Of a DNA stretch of 64,000 bases, positions 1-7,416 are shown in pieces (positions within the stretch are counted from its first letter, which is position 1; each line of letters starts with the position of its first letter). Origin of the DNA: Allomuricauda sp. (lineage in GTDB: Bacteria > Bacteroidota > Bacteroidia > Flavobacteriales > Flavobacteriaceae); the NCBI RefSeq assembly GCF_002699205.1, contig NZ_PABT01000038.1, positions 25,690-89,689 of the forward strand, given 5' to 3'. The notes below the pieces were generated by a model. The model saw only the letters and a list, made by a program, of their open reading frames with translations, ran no database searches and was not told the origin of the DNA. The translations under genes and the position numbers were made by a program.

Positions 1-1
1 C

Positions 2-274
2 GTTTCCTGCAGGGAATTCCTGGGGAACGATGTTTCCACAGGATTAAAATTTATAGCACATTGCCAAGATGGGGAAAAAATGGAACTTAAGCGAAAAATG
101 ATCGCCGATAACGATGCCACCATACTAATTGGACCGGAGGGCGACTTTTCCAAAGAGGAAATTGATTTGGCAAAGGAAAAAGGCTACACCCCCATTTCAC
201 TGGGAAGAAACCGGCTTCGTACCGAAACGGCGGCGATTGTGGCCTGCACAACGGTGGCCATTATCAACAACTAA
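2..274 (+). CDS. rsmE: 16S rRNA m3U1498 methyltransferase, C-terminal part (5' truncated by window)
   Basis: RsmE methylates U1498 of 16S rRNA in the assembled 30S subunit using S-adenosylmethionine. The visible 90 residues form the end of the SPOUT-type knot domain. They contain the family signature ILIGPEGDFSKEEI, then SLGRNRLRTETA, where the SAM pocket and knot lie. The frame is open from base 2 with FIAHC upstream of the first in-window ATG at 80, so that ATG is internal and the true start is outside the window. It is followed after 66 bp by a DUF4159 gene on the same strand. Confidence 0.92.
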   Translation, partial: VSCREFLGNDVSTGLKFIAHCQDGEKMELKRKMIADNDATILIGPEGDFSKEEIDLAKEKGYTPISLGRNRLRTETAAIVACTTVAIINN

Positions 275-340
275 AAAGATCAGGCTTCATTTTTTAAAAA
301 AGGATCCCTTATTTTTGGTAGGCTGGTTAACCGCCCATTT

Positions 341-991
341 ATGAAAAAACACACACACTTGATTGGCTTTTTACTGTTTTTAATGGCAATGTCCTTAAAC
401 GCCCAGCAGATCGCCATACTCAAATACGGTGGTGGGGGCGATTGGTACTCCAATCCTACGGCGCTTCCCAACTTGATTCGTTTTTGCAACTCAAACATTG
501 GCACCAAGATCGATTCTGAGCCCGAAACAGTGGAAGCTGGCAGTGTGTCCCTCTTTAAATACCCGTTTTTGCACATGACGGGGCACGGAAATGTTTTTTT
601 CACCGATGAAGAGGCACAAAATTTAAGAACATATCTCTTGTCCGGGGGGTTTTTACATATTGATGACAATTATGGTATGGAACCGTACTTGAAGAGAGAA
701 TTGAATAAATTGTTTCCTGATAAACCTTTGGAAGAGTTGGGAGCGGACCATCCCATTTTTTCACAAACGTTTTCATTTCCCGATGGACTGCCCAAAATCC
801 ATGAACACGATGGAAAAAGACCACAGGCCTTTGGGATTTTTGATAAAGGGAGACTTATTTTGTTATATACGTACGAATGCGACCTAGGTGACGGCTGGGA
901 GGATCCCGCAGTGCACAACGATCCCGAAGAGGTACGTTTAAAGGCCCTTCAAATGGGATCCAATATTGTGGAATACGCTTTTAAAAGTTGA
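341..991 (+). CDS. DUF4159 domain-containing exported protein
   Basis: A 216-residue protein with a signal peptide (hydrophobic residues 8-20, cleavage after NAQ). The mature part matches the DUF4159 layout: an early LKYGGGGDWY segment, LHMTGHGNVFFTDEE near the middle, then GGFLHIDDNYG. The fold is thought to resemble a glutamine-amidotransferase/BatA-associated domain, but no enzymatic activity is established. It ends 3 bp before the AI-2E-type permease gene and shares its strand with rsmE, so the three probably form one transcription unit. Start chosen at the ATG that begins the signal peptide. Function unknown. Confidence 0.85.
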   Translation: MKKHTHLIGFLLFLMAMSLNAQQIAILKYGGGGDWYSNPTALPNLIRFCNSNIGTKIDSEPETVEAGSVSLFKYPFLHMTGHGNVFFTDEEAQNLRTYLLSGGFLHIDDNYGMEPYLKRELNKLFPDKPLEELGADHPIFSQTFSFPDGLPKIHEHDGKRPQAFGIFDKGRLILLYTYECDLGDGWEDPAVHNDPEEVRLKALQMGSNIVEYAFKS

Positions 992-994
992 TCG

Positions 995-2095
995 ATGAAC
1001 TCAAGAACAATTGCAAACGGAATCTTGCGGGCCGTGGCCATTATGCTCGGTATTGCGGTACTGGGTTGGTTTTTATACAAAATACAATCAGTCCTCACCT
1101 ATTTGGTGATTGCCGCGGTATTGGCACTGTTGGGCAGGCCGGTTGTCCTGTTCCTGCGGAAAAAGCTCAGGTTTCCGAACACATTGGCAGTGGTTGCGAC
1201 CATGGTGTTCATGTTATCGGTTTTTTTGGGAATTCTTGCCCTTTTTATTCCACTCATAGCCGAACAAAGTAAAAACCTGTCCCTCCTCGATATTGAATCA
1301 CTCAAAGGAAACCTGAACACACTCTACCTTCAAACTTTGGAATATTTTGGTGCCTCAACGGGTAGCGTCAACATTTTATTGAGCGAATCCCATCTCGAAG
1401 AAAATGTTTTAAAGGGGTTGGATCTCGGGTTCATACCCAATTTCCTAAATTCTTTTATAAACACATTGAGCAGTTTTGGTGTGGGACTTTTTTCAGTGCT
1501 CTTTATCTCTTTTTTCTTTTTAAAGGACAGCAAATTAATGCAAAATGGCATGTTGACCTTCGTCCCTGATGACAAGGAAAGTAATCTGGTCAAATCCATC
1601 GATAAAATCAACAATCTACTATCCAGGTACTTTGCTGGCATATTGCTGCAACTTTTCATCCTCTTTGTCATTTATACCACCACCCTGCTTATCGTTGGTG
1701 TGGAAAATGCCATCGTCATTGCATTCCTATGCGCCCTTTTCAACATCATTCCATACATTGGTCCAATTATTGGCGGGGTAATAATGGTCACATTGACAAT
1801 GACCAGTTTTATAGATGCGGATTTCAGTACCGTTATTTTACCAAAGGCCGTGTATGTTTTGATAGGTTTGACCATAGGTCAACTCATTGACAATTTCTTT
1901 TCACAGCCCTTTATTTTTTCCGCCAGCGTAAAGTCCCATCCATTGGAAATTTTCTTGGTCATCATTATTGCTGGTCTATTGTTCGGGGTCACCGGAATGG
2001 TTGTCGCCGTACCTGGATATACAGCAATAAAGGTCATTTTAAAAGAGTTTTTAGCCGAAAATTCATTTGTTAAAAAATTGACCAGAAACTTATAG
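995..2095 (+). CDS. AI-2E family transporter (PerM/TqsA-like permease)
   Basis: A 366-residue polytopic inner-membrane protein. Hydrophobic segments cluster at about residues 10-60, 65-95, 150-175 and 205-350. The soluble stretch between residues 95 and 150 and the C-terminal pattern IIPYIGPIIGG followed by QLIDNF are typical of the PF01594 family. Members include quorum-signal exporters (TqsA) and Na+/H+ antiporters, so the substrate cannot be read from sequence. The ATG is 3 bp after the DUF4159 stop, which suggests co-transcription. The next gene follows after 7 bp. Confidence 0.88.
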   Translation: MNSRTIANGILRAVAIMLGIAVLGWFLYKIQSVLTYLVIAAVLALLGRPVVLFLRKKLRFPNTLAVVATMVFMLSVFLGILALFIPLIAEQSKNLSLLDIESLKGNLNTLYLQTLEYFGASTGSVNILLSESHLEENVLKGLDLGFIPNFLNSFINTLSSFGVGLFSVLFISFFFLKDSKLMQNGMLTFVPDDKESNLVKSIDKINNLLSRYFAGILLQLFILFVIYTTTLLIVGVENAIVIAFLCALFNIIPYIGPIIGGVIMVTLTMTSFIDADFSTVILPKAVYVLIGLTIGQLIDNFFSQPFIFSASVKSHPLEIFLVIIIAGLLFGVTGMVVAVPGYTAIKVILKEFLAENSFVKKLTRNL

Positions 2096-2102
2096 TTATA
2101 GT

Positions 2103-3281
2103 TTGAATAAACTTATATTAAATACTGGTACTCAAGATTATATATATAAAAATATTAACTCTGACATCATGTCAGTCCTGCTCGCTGGACCTGTTTTTGA
2201 AGGAATAGCCCAAAAAGAACTGGCGCAACAGATCGAAGCAAAACAAAAGTGTGAAGTCAAACTACCAACATGGTTCGGCACCCCTAACATTTATTACCCC
2301 AACAAACTCCATATCGAACAGACAAGCTCGGAAATCACAGCAGGGTACAAAGCGCAAATGGTAAGTGGAAAATCACTGATCGACCTTACGGGAGGGTTTG
2401 GTGTTGACAGCTATTTTTTTTCAAAAAAAATAACGTCTGTCCTGCATTGTGAAATCAATCCAGAATTGAGTGAAATCGCCGCTCATAATTTTAAGGTTTT
2501 AGACCAAAAAAACATCGAATGTATCCCTGCGGATGGCATTGCTTTTTTAAAGAGTTCGACACAACATTTTGATTGGGTCTATATTGACCCATCGAGGAGA
2601 AATGACAAAAAGGGGAAGGTGTTTTTGCTCGGGGACTGCTTGCCCAATTTACCTGAACATCTTCCTTTGATGTTTGAAAGGGCACAAAATATTTTAGCGA
2701 AAACCTCTCCCCTTTTGGATATAAAAAAGGGCATTGGAGAATTGGATTTTGTAAAAGAGGTCCATGTCGTCGCAATCAATAATGAGGTAAAAGAGTTGTT
2801 GTTTGTCCTGCAGAAGGAGTATTCGGGAAATATCAGCATAAAGACCGTCAACATACGACCATCGCAAACCGATACGTTCAGCTTTTCACTGGAAGAAGAA
2901 CAACAGATCAATATCGAATTTGGGAAACCGGGTGCATACTTGTTCGAGCCCAATGCGGCCATCTTGAAATCCGGTGGGTTCAAATCCGTTGCGAAAACCT
3001 TTGGTTTAAAAAAGTTGCACCTGCATTCCCATTTGTACACCTGCGACCATCCCATGGATTTTCCCGGAAGAAGATTTAAGATCGAACATGCACTGCCCTA
3101 TTCCAAAAAGACAATCAAATCCATGGGAGTGGCCAAAGCCAATGTCACAACCAGGAATTTTCCGGTTTCGGTTTCCGAACTCCGTAAAAGGCACAAGATC
3201 AAGGATGGGGGCGATCGTTACCTTTTCTTCACCAGGGACCTTGACGAAAATTTGATCATTTTGATTTGTTCCAAGGTTTAA
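2103..3281 (+). CDS. class I SAM-dependent methyltransferase with THUMP-like C-terminal domain
   Basis: A 392-residue cytoplasmic protein with a Rossmann methyltransferase core. The SAM-binding glycine loop is DLTGGFGVDSYFF (about residues 94-106), followed by an acidic end of strand 2 (HCEINPEL), and DPSRR in the catalytic-loop position. The C-terminal 130 residues (from about NIRPSQTDTF) match the THUMP-like domain that Bacteroidota homologues carry, which points to RNA as substrate. The listed start is TTG; no better ATG fits the N-terminus before residue 22. It overlaps the stop of the convergent dipeptidase gene by 4 bp. Confidence 0.85.
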   Translation: MNKLILNTGTQDYIYKNINSDIMSVLLAGPVFEGIAQKELAQQIEAKQKCEVKLPTWFGTPNIYYPNKLHIEQTSSEITAGYKAQMVSGKSLIDLTGGFGVDSYFFSKKITSVLHCEINPELSEIAAHNFKVLDQKNIECIPADGIAFLKSSTQHFDWVYIDPSRRNDKKGKVFLLGDCLPNLPEHLPLMFERAQNILAKTSPLLDIKKGIGELDFVKEVHVVAINNEVKELLFVLQKEYSGNISIKTVNIRPSQTDTFSFSLEEEQQINIEFGKPGAYLFEPNAAILKSGGFKSVAKTFGLKKLHLHSHLYTCDHPMDFPGRRFKIEHALPYSKKTIKSMGVAKANVTTRNFPVSVSELRKRHKIKDGGDRYLFFTRDLDENLIILICSKV

Positions 3282-4006
3282 TCCGGGCAATCCCATTTAA
3301 AATCGGCAATCTTATCATTTGACGCCGCAGAAAGGTTATAGTGCCACCATTCCGTCCTAATGGACCAAAAGCCATGTGCTTCCATGGTCTCTTTGAGCAA
3401 TTTTCGGTTATCCAAAACTTCTTGGGGCAGATCCATATTGTCGTGATAGGCCCTTTTACCGAAAAAATCAAAATCGGTGCCCATGTCCAGTTCGTTGCCT
3501 TCCATATCGACCAATGTAATGTCCACGGCACCACCTTTATTGTGAATGGACCCTTTATCGGGGTTGGCAACATATTGTGGATTGGGGACAATCTCCCACA
3601 TTTTGTATTGAACGGAGTTAGGGCGATAACAGTCAAAAAACTTGATTTTCACTCCATTTTCCATAAATTTTTTATTGGCAGCAATCAAGGCCTTTGCCGT
3701 TTTTACCCGGGTATAGCACTCGGCGCAATCATATACCTTCGCCTTCAAAAAATTGTTCTCAGTGGCATAGCGCATGTCATACTCGAAATCTTCACTAAAA
3801 TCGGCCAATCGAACGAAAGTGGTATCGGCCAAACCTTCAAAGGTCCTTAAAACCGTTTTCTTGGAAGTTATCGAGGAATCCTTGGGAACGGTGTCCATAC
3901 TTGATTTGGCCTCAATTTGATCAACTTTGGGCCCTACTGCCCTATTCTCCTTTTGTCGGCAACTTATAACCGACAGAAAACTTAGTACAATAATTGGATA
4001 TTTCAT
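3278..4006 (-). CDS. M15D D-Ala-D-Ala dipeptidase (VanX/DdpX family), lipoprotein
   Basis: A 242-residue exported enzyme that would cleave D-alanyl-D-alanine released during cell-wall turnover. The zinc-site motifs are visible: SIHNKGGAVD (SxHxxGxAxD) and TEWWH (ExxWH), in the expected order. The start is set at MKYPIIVLSF because it gives a lipoprotein signal with lipobox SVISC; the frame stays open 12 codons upstream into the next gene. It lies 5 bp after the hydrolase gene at 4012, probably in the same unit. A VanX-like resistance role is unlikely without vanHA neighbours; peptidoglycan recycling is the safer reading. Confidence 0.88.
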   Translation of the reverse strand: MKYPIIVLSFLSVISCRQKENRAVGPKVDQIEAKSSMDTVPKDSSITSKKTVLRTFEGLADTTFVRLADFSEDFEYDMRYATENNFLKAKVYDCAECYTRVKTAKALIAANKKFMENGVKIKFFDCYRPNSVQYKMWEIVPNPQYVANPDKGSIHNKGGAVDITLVDMEGNELDMGTDFDFFGKRAYHDNMDLPQEVLDNRKLLKETMEAHGFWSIRTEWWHYNLSAASNDKIADFKWDCPD

Positions 4007-4011
4007 CAAAT

Positions 4012-4731
4012 TCAATTTATACGTTTTTGGTCGGCGAGCCATGTGTACAGGGAGTCCGTGGCGTAGGCCCTTTCCCAGGCATTATGGCCCACTCCCTTAT
4101 ACTTTGTATAACGGACCTTTCGGCCCATTTCCCGTAGCTTCCTGACCATTTTATCCGATTGCTCCACATCAATTACTTCATCCTGGTCACCATGGAAAAC
4201 CCATATCTGTAGATCTTCATCTATCCAATGGGCATAGGGCAACGGGGTCATGCCGCATACCACCGCCATGGCCGCAAACTTTTTCGGATATTGTGTGGCA
4301 AGTTCCCATGATGCACTGCCTCCCCTGCTCAGGCCTGTCACATAAATTCTATTTTTGTCCACCCTGTTGGTATCCACCACCGAATCCAATAGTTGGACGA
4401 CAGCATCCGTGTTCCACCATTTTTTGGGATGTGGGTTTTGAGGGGCCAAGATCAAAAATGGAAATTGTTTGCCTTCCACCAACATTTTTGGCGGGCCATT
4501 TTTCTTGATCTCACCAATATCCCCTCCCGACTCACCTCCCCCATGGAGAAAGAGCAAAAGTCCAAAATCCCCATCGGTATCGAAATAATCTTCTGGATAA
4601 TAGAGGTAATATTTTAAATTTTCTGTTGTAACAGTCTCCAACTCATCTTGCACCAAATGGGATTGGGCCTCACATGCCTGAAGCAGTAACACAAAGACCA
4701 ATACCAAGGCTCCGTTTATTTTTTTTTGCAT
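4012..4731 (-). CDS. lipoprotein alpha/beta hydrolase (PHB depolymerase/phospholipase-like esterase)
   Basis: A 239-residue predicted lipoprotein (lipobox LLQAC at residues 16-20). Hydrolase landmarks are LLFLHGGGESGGD (oxyanion strand), GLSRGGSASW (nucleophile Ser), HGDQDEVID (acid) and VGHNAWERAY (His), so the triad appears complete. This arrangement occurs in family-1 carbohydrate esterases, feruloyl esterases and predicted peptidases; the substrate cannot be fixed. The dipeptidase gene follows 5 bp downstream on the same strand. Confidence 0.82.
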   Translation of the reverse strand: MQKKINGALVLVFVLLLQACEAQSHLVQDELETVTTENLKYYLYYPEDYFDTDGDFGLLLFLHGGGESGGDIGEIKKNGPPKMLVEGKQFPFLILAPQNPHPKKWWNTDAVVQLLDSVVDTNRVDKNRIYVTGLSRGGSASWELATQYPKKFAAMAVVCGMTPLPYAHWIDEDLQIWVFHGDQDEVIDVEQSDKMVRKLREMGRKVRYTKYKGVGHNAWERAYATDSLYTWLADQKRIN

Positions 4732-4743
4732 TGCGGTGACAAG

Positions 4744-4872
4744 TTATAAAAAATTGTCGGTGATGTCTTTCCATACGTCCACCCTTTCAAAAATATTCAC
4801 CTTGATATTGTACCCGCAAGTGAAGACAACGGACCTTTCTCCAAACTGCCCAAATATTTTTGCCGTCATCAT
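4744..4872 (-). CDS. possible small protein or gene remnant (42 aa)
   Basis: An open frame of 42 codons beginning ATG ATG at 4872 and ending TAA at 4744, 12 bp upstream of the hydrolase gene on the same strand. The translation (MMTAKIFGQFGERSVVFTC...) has ordinary protein-like composition and no hydrophobic signal. There is an in-frame stop 11 codons upstream and no convincing ribosome-binding site. It could be a small gene co-transcribed with the hydrolase or the tail of a deleted gene. No family recognised. Confidence 0.3.
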   Translation of the reverse strand: MMTAKIFGQFGERSVVFTCGYNIKVNIFERVDVWKDITDNFL

Positions 4873-4920
4873 GGATGGGCCTTGATCAAAATTCAGTGCG
4901 AAATTTTAATTTCAAGAAAT

Positions 4921-4980
4921 AACGATTACCTTCACCTATCGTTTAATTGAAACGTAAATATTACGTTTTTATACTTAAAA
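4921..4980 (+). promoter_or_regulatory. two inverted repeats in the promoter region of the aminotransferase gene
   Basis: AACGAT (4921) pairs with ATCGTT (4938-4943) across 11 bases, and AAACGTAA (4950) pairs with TTACGTTT (4961-4968) across 3 bases. A TTG at 4947-4949 followed by TATACTTA 20 bases on could be a weak Bacteroidota promoter, which would put the second palindrome between the -33 and -7 boxes, as expected for a repressor operator. The gene starts at 4991. No regulator is identifiable. Confidence 0.4.
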
Positions 4981-4990
4981 TCGACCTTAC

Positions 4991-5869
4991 ATGTTGCCCA
5001 AAGGAAACTTTCCTGAAAAAGTCTATTTAAATGGTGAAATAATATCCGCCGAAGATGCCAAAATATCTGTTTTTGACCGTGGGTTCCTTTTTGGAGATGG
5101 GATTTACGAAGTAATGATGCAATTGGAACATGGGATTTTCTACAAAAAGGCCCATCTGGACAGATTGCAAGACAATCTTGACAAGATTGGTATAAATTAC
5201 AACATCGAGGAAATTGACGACCATTTGGAGGAACTTCTTGCAGCTTCAAATCTGAAAGAGGCATCCTGCCTGATCTATATGCAAGTGACACGTGGTGTGG
5301 CACCCAGAAAACATTCGTATCCCAAAGGTGTCCCTCCCACGGCGATGATGTATGCCCTGCCCTACACCTTGCCCCTGATCAATCCAAAAAAAATGAAGGC
5401 CGTCCTGGAACCTGATTTTAGGTGGCACCGATGTGACATTAAATCCATCTCGTTGCTCGGCAATATTATGACCAATGAAATGGCCATGGAAGCGAGCACG
5501 GATGAAGCCGCTTTGGTCAGGGATGGTGTTGTTACGGAAGGTTCGCACACCAATATCTTTTTTGTCAAAAGTGGGACCCTAATCACACATCCCGCCAATG
5601 AACATATCCTCAACGGTATTACCAGGCAAATTGTCCTGAAACTTTGTGACGACCTTGATATCCCTGTGATCGAAAGACCGGTGGCGCAAAATGAAATACC
5701 GACTATGGACGAGGCCTTTTTTACGGGTACCACGACCCAAGTGGCATCCATTGCACAATTGGGCCCACATACGTTCCATAACAATGATGAAATCGGTATG
5801 GTCACTGGAAAACTACAGGAGGCCCTTGCACAGCTAAGGTCTTCGGATTCATCTGAAAAAGTATTATGA
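4991..5869 (+). CDS. D-amino-acid aminotransferase (class IV PLP enzyme)
   Basis: A 292-residue cytoplasmic fold-type IV transaminase that would interconvert D-alanine and D-glutamate with their keto acids. Diagnostic segments are VFDRGFLFGDGIYE near the N-terminus, RWHRCDIKSISLLGN carrying the PLP lysine (K of DIKS, about residue 150), and EGSHTNIFFV. The CDIKS context resembles D-aminotransferases more than branched-chain aminotransferases. Length is usual (about 280-290). The start at 4991 begins at the conserved N-terminus. Next gene is 63 bp downstream. Confidence 0.85.
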   Translation: MLPKGNFPEKVYLNGEIISAEDAKISVFDRGFLFGDGIYEVMMQLEHGIFYKKAHLDRLQDNLDKIGINYNIEEIDDHLEELLAASNLKEASCLIYMQVTRGVAPRKHSYPKGVPPTAMMYALPYTLPLINPKKMKAVLEPDFRWHRCDIKSISLLGNIMTNEMAMEASTDEAALVRDGVVTEGSHTNIFFVKSGTLITHPANEHILNGITRQIVLKLCDDLDIPVIERPVAQNEIPTMDEAFFTGTTTQVASIAQLGPHTFHNNDEIGMVTGKLQEALAQLRSSDSSEKVL

Positions 5870-5932
5870 GAACCATCCACATTGTCCAGTGCAACATACT
5901 TTTTGGAATACCATTGAACATAAAATAAAACG

Positions 5933-7237
5933 ATGAATATGAAACATTTCACATTGAGCATTTTAATAGCGGTCGGCTTTTTGTCCAATACTGTTTTGGC
6001 CCAAGAAAGTGCAACCATAGAAAAAAAATATACCAAAGAAATTGAGCGTTTGGCAAAAAACAGACAGGTAAAGGAAGCCTTTGGCCACATCAAGGCCCAA
6101 ATGGATCAGACGACCAAAGACCTCATCACACTGACAGAGGTTTTGGCACCTCCTTTTATGGAAGATGAAAAAGGGAGGGTGTTCGCCAAAATGTTGGAAG
6201 ATGCCGGTGTGGACAGCATTTGGACGGACAAGGTCGGAAATGTGATCGGGCTTAGGAAAGGAACATCCGGTGAATCAGGATATGTAGGTGTGGACGCCCA
6301 TTTGGACGTGGTTTTTCCCGAAGGGACCGATGTTACGGTCAAAAAAGTGGGAGATACTTTAAAAGCGCCCGGAATTGGTGATGACACAAGGGGTTTGGCC
6401 ATGCTCATCAGTATGTTGAAGGCTATGAACAAAGCCAAAATCCAAACCAAAAAGGACGTATTGATTGTTGGTACTGTTGGCGAGGAAGGATTGGGCGATC
6501 TGCGGGGAATGAAATATATTTTCAATGAATCCGGATTGGACATCGACTCCTGGATCGCCATTGACGGTGGAAGCTTGGGAAGGATCAGCAATGCAGGACT
6601 GGGTTCCAAACGCTATAAATTAATCGTTAAAGGACAGGGTGGGCACTCTTGGGGTGCCTTTGGGCTGGCCAATCCCCATCACGCTTTGGGAAAAGCTATC
6701 GATGTTTTTTCGAAAGAGGCATGGGAATATACTTCTGGCAACATCCCCAAAACCAGTTTTAACGTTGGTAGGATCGGAGGTGGAACCTCTGTAAATTCAA
6801 TCCCATTTGAATCATGGATGGAAGTGGATATGCGTGCCATAGACCCAAAAAACCTAGATGGGATAGAAGCTATTTTTAAAGCGTCCGTGGAAAAAGCGAT
6901 ATCGGAATACAATGCCAGCGGTGTTCGTGGTGAAGTTACCTATGAGCTTATTAAAATCGGTGATAGGCCTTCCGGGGAATTGCCCGCTTCCCTGCCCTTG
7001 ATCCAAAGAACCATGGCGGCCACCCAATATTTTGGTGAAACTCCACGTTTGGGACGCGGGTCAACCAATATCAACATACCTGTTTCCAAGGGGATACCAG
7101 CCGTATGCATTGGTCGTGGCGGTCAAGGTGGCGGTGCCCATTCACTGCACGAATGGTACTTGAACGATGAAGAGGCAGATGAATCCATACAACTGGCCTT
7201 ATTGATCACATTGTCCCAAGCTGGGCTGGCCAAGTAG
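5933..7237 (+). CDS. exported M20/M28-type zinc metallopeptidase
   Basis: A 434-residue protein with a Sec signal (residues 1-25, cleavage after VLA). Peptidase M20 landmarks: VDAHLDVVFPEG (first metal His and Asp), GDDTRGLA (bridging Asp), GTVGEEGLGDLRG (catalytic Glu pair) and GGAHSLHEW (last metal His). The dimerisation/lid insert lies between about residues 220 and 340 (GGHSWGAFG, GGTSVNSIP). It would act in the periplasm on peptides or aminoacyl substrates. A terminator hairpin follows. Confidence 0.87.
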   Translation: MNMKHFTLSILIAVGFLSNTVLAQESATIEKKYTKEIERLAKNRQVKEAFGHIKAQMDQTTKDLITLTEVLAPPFMEDEKGRVFAKMLEDAGVDSIWTDKVGNVIGLRKGTSGESGYVGVDAHLDVVFPEGTDVTVKKVGDTLKAPGIGDDTRGLAMLISMLKAMNKAKIQTKKDVLIVGTVGEEGLGDLRGMKYIFNESGLDIDSWIAIDGGSLGRISNAGLGSKRYKLIVKGQGGHSWGAFGLANPHHALGKAIDVFSKEAWEYTSGNIPKTSFNVGRIGGGTSVNSIPFESWMEVDMRAIDPKNLDGIEAIFKASVEKAISEYNASGVRGEVTYELIKIGDRPSGELPASLPLIQRTMAATQYFGETPRLGRGSTNINIPVSKGIPAVCIGRGGQGGGAHSLHEWYLNDEEADESIQLALLITLSQAGLAK

Positions 7238-7270
7238 TTTGAATGATATTCCCAACATATGCTGTACTCC

Positions 7271-7304
7271 AAAAAGCCTTCTACCATCGGAGGCTTTTTG
7301 TTTT
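7271..7304 (+). terminator. rho-independent terminator after the M20 peptidase gene
   Basis: AAAAAGCCT pairs with AGGCTTTTT across an 11-base loop and is followed by GTTTT. The A-rich left arm means it can also terminate the converging histidine kinase transcript. Confidence 0.85.
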
Positions 7305-7416
7305 GAATCGCCCCACTGCCCTGAAATAAGTGGACAAAAAGGACCTATCATGAAAAGCAAAGACCGGGACTTGACCATCGGTATTCGGTAGAAATGGGTC
7401 CGGACTTACTAAAGGG

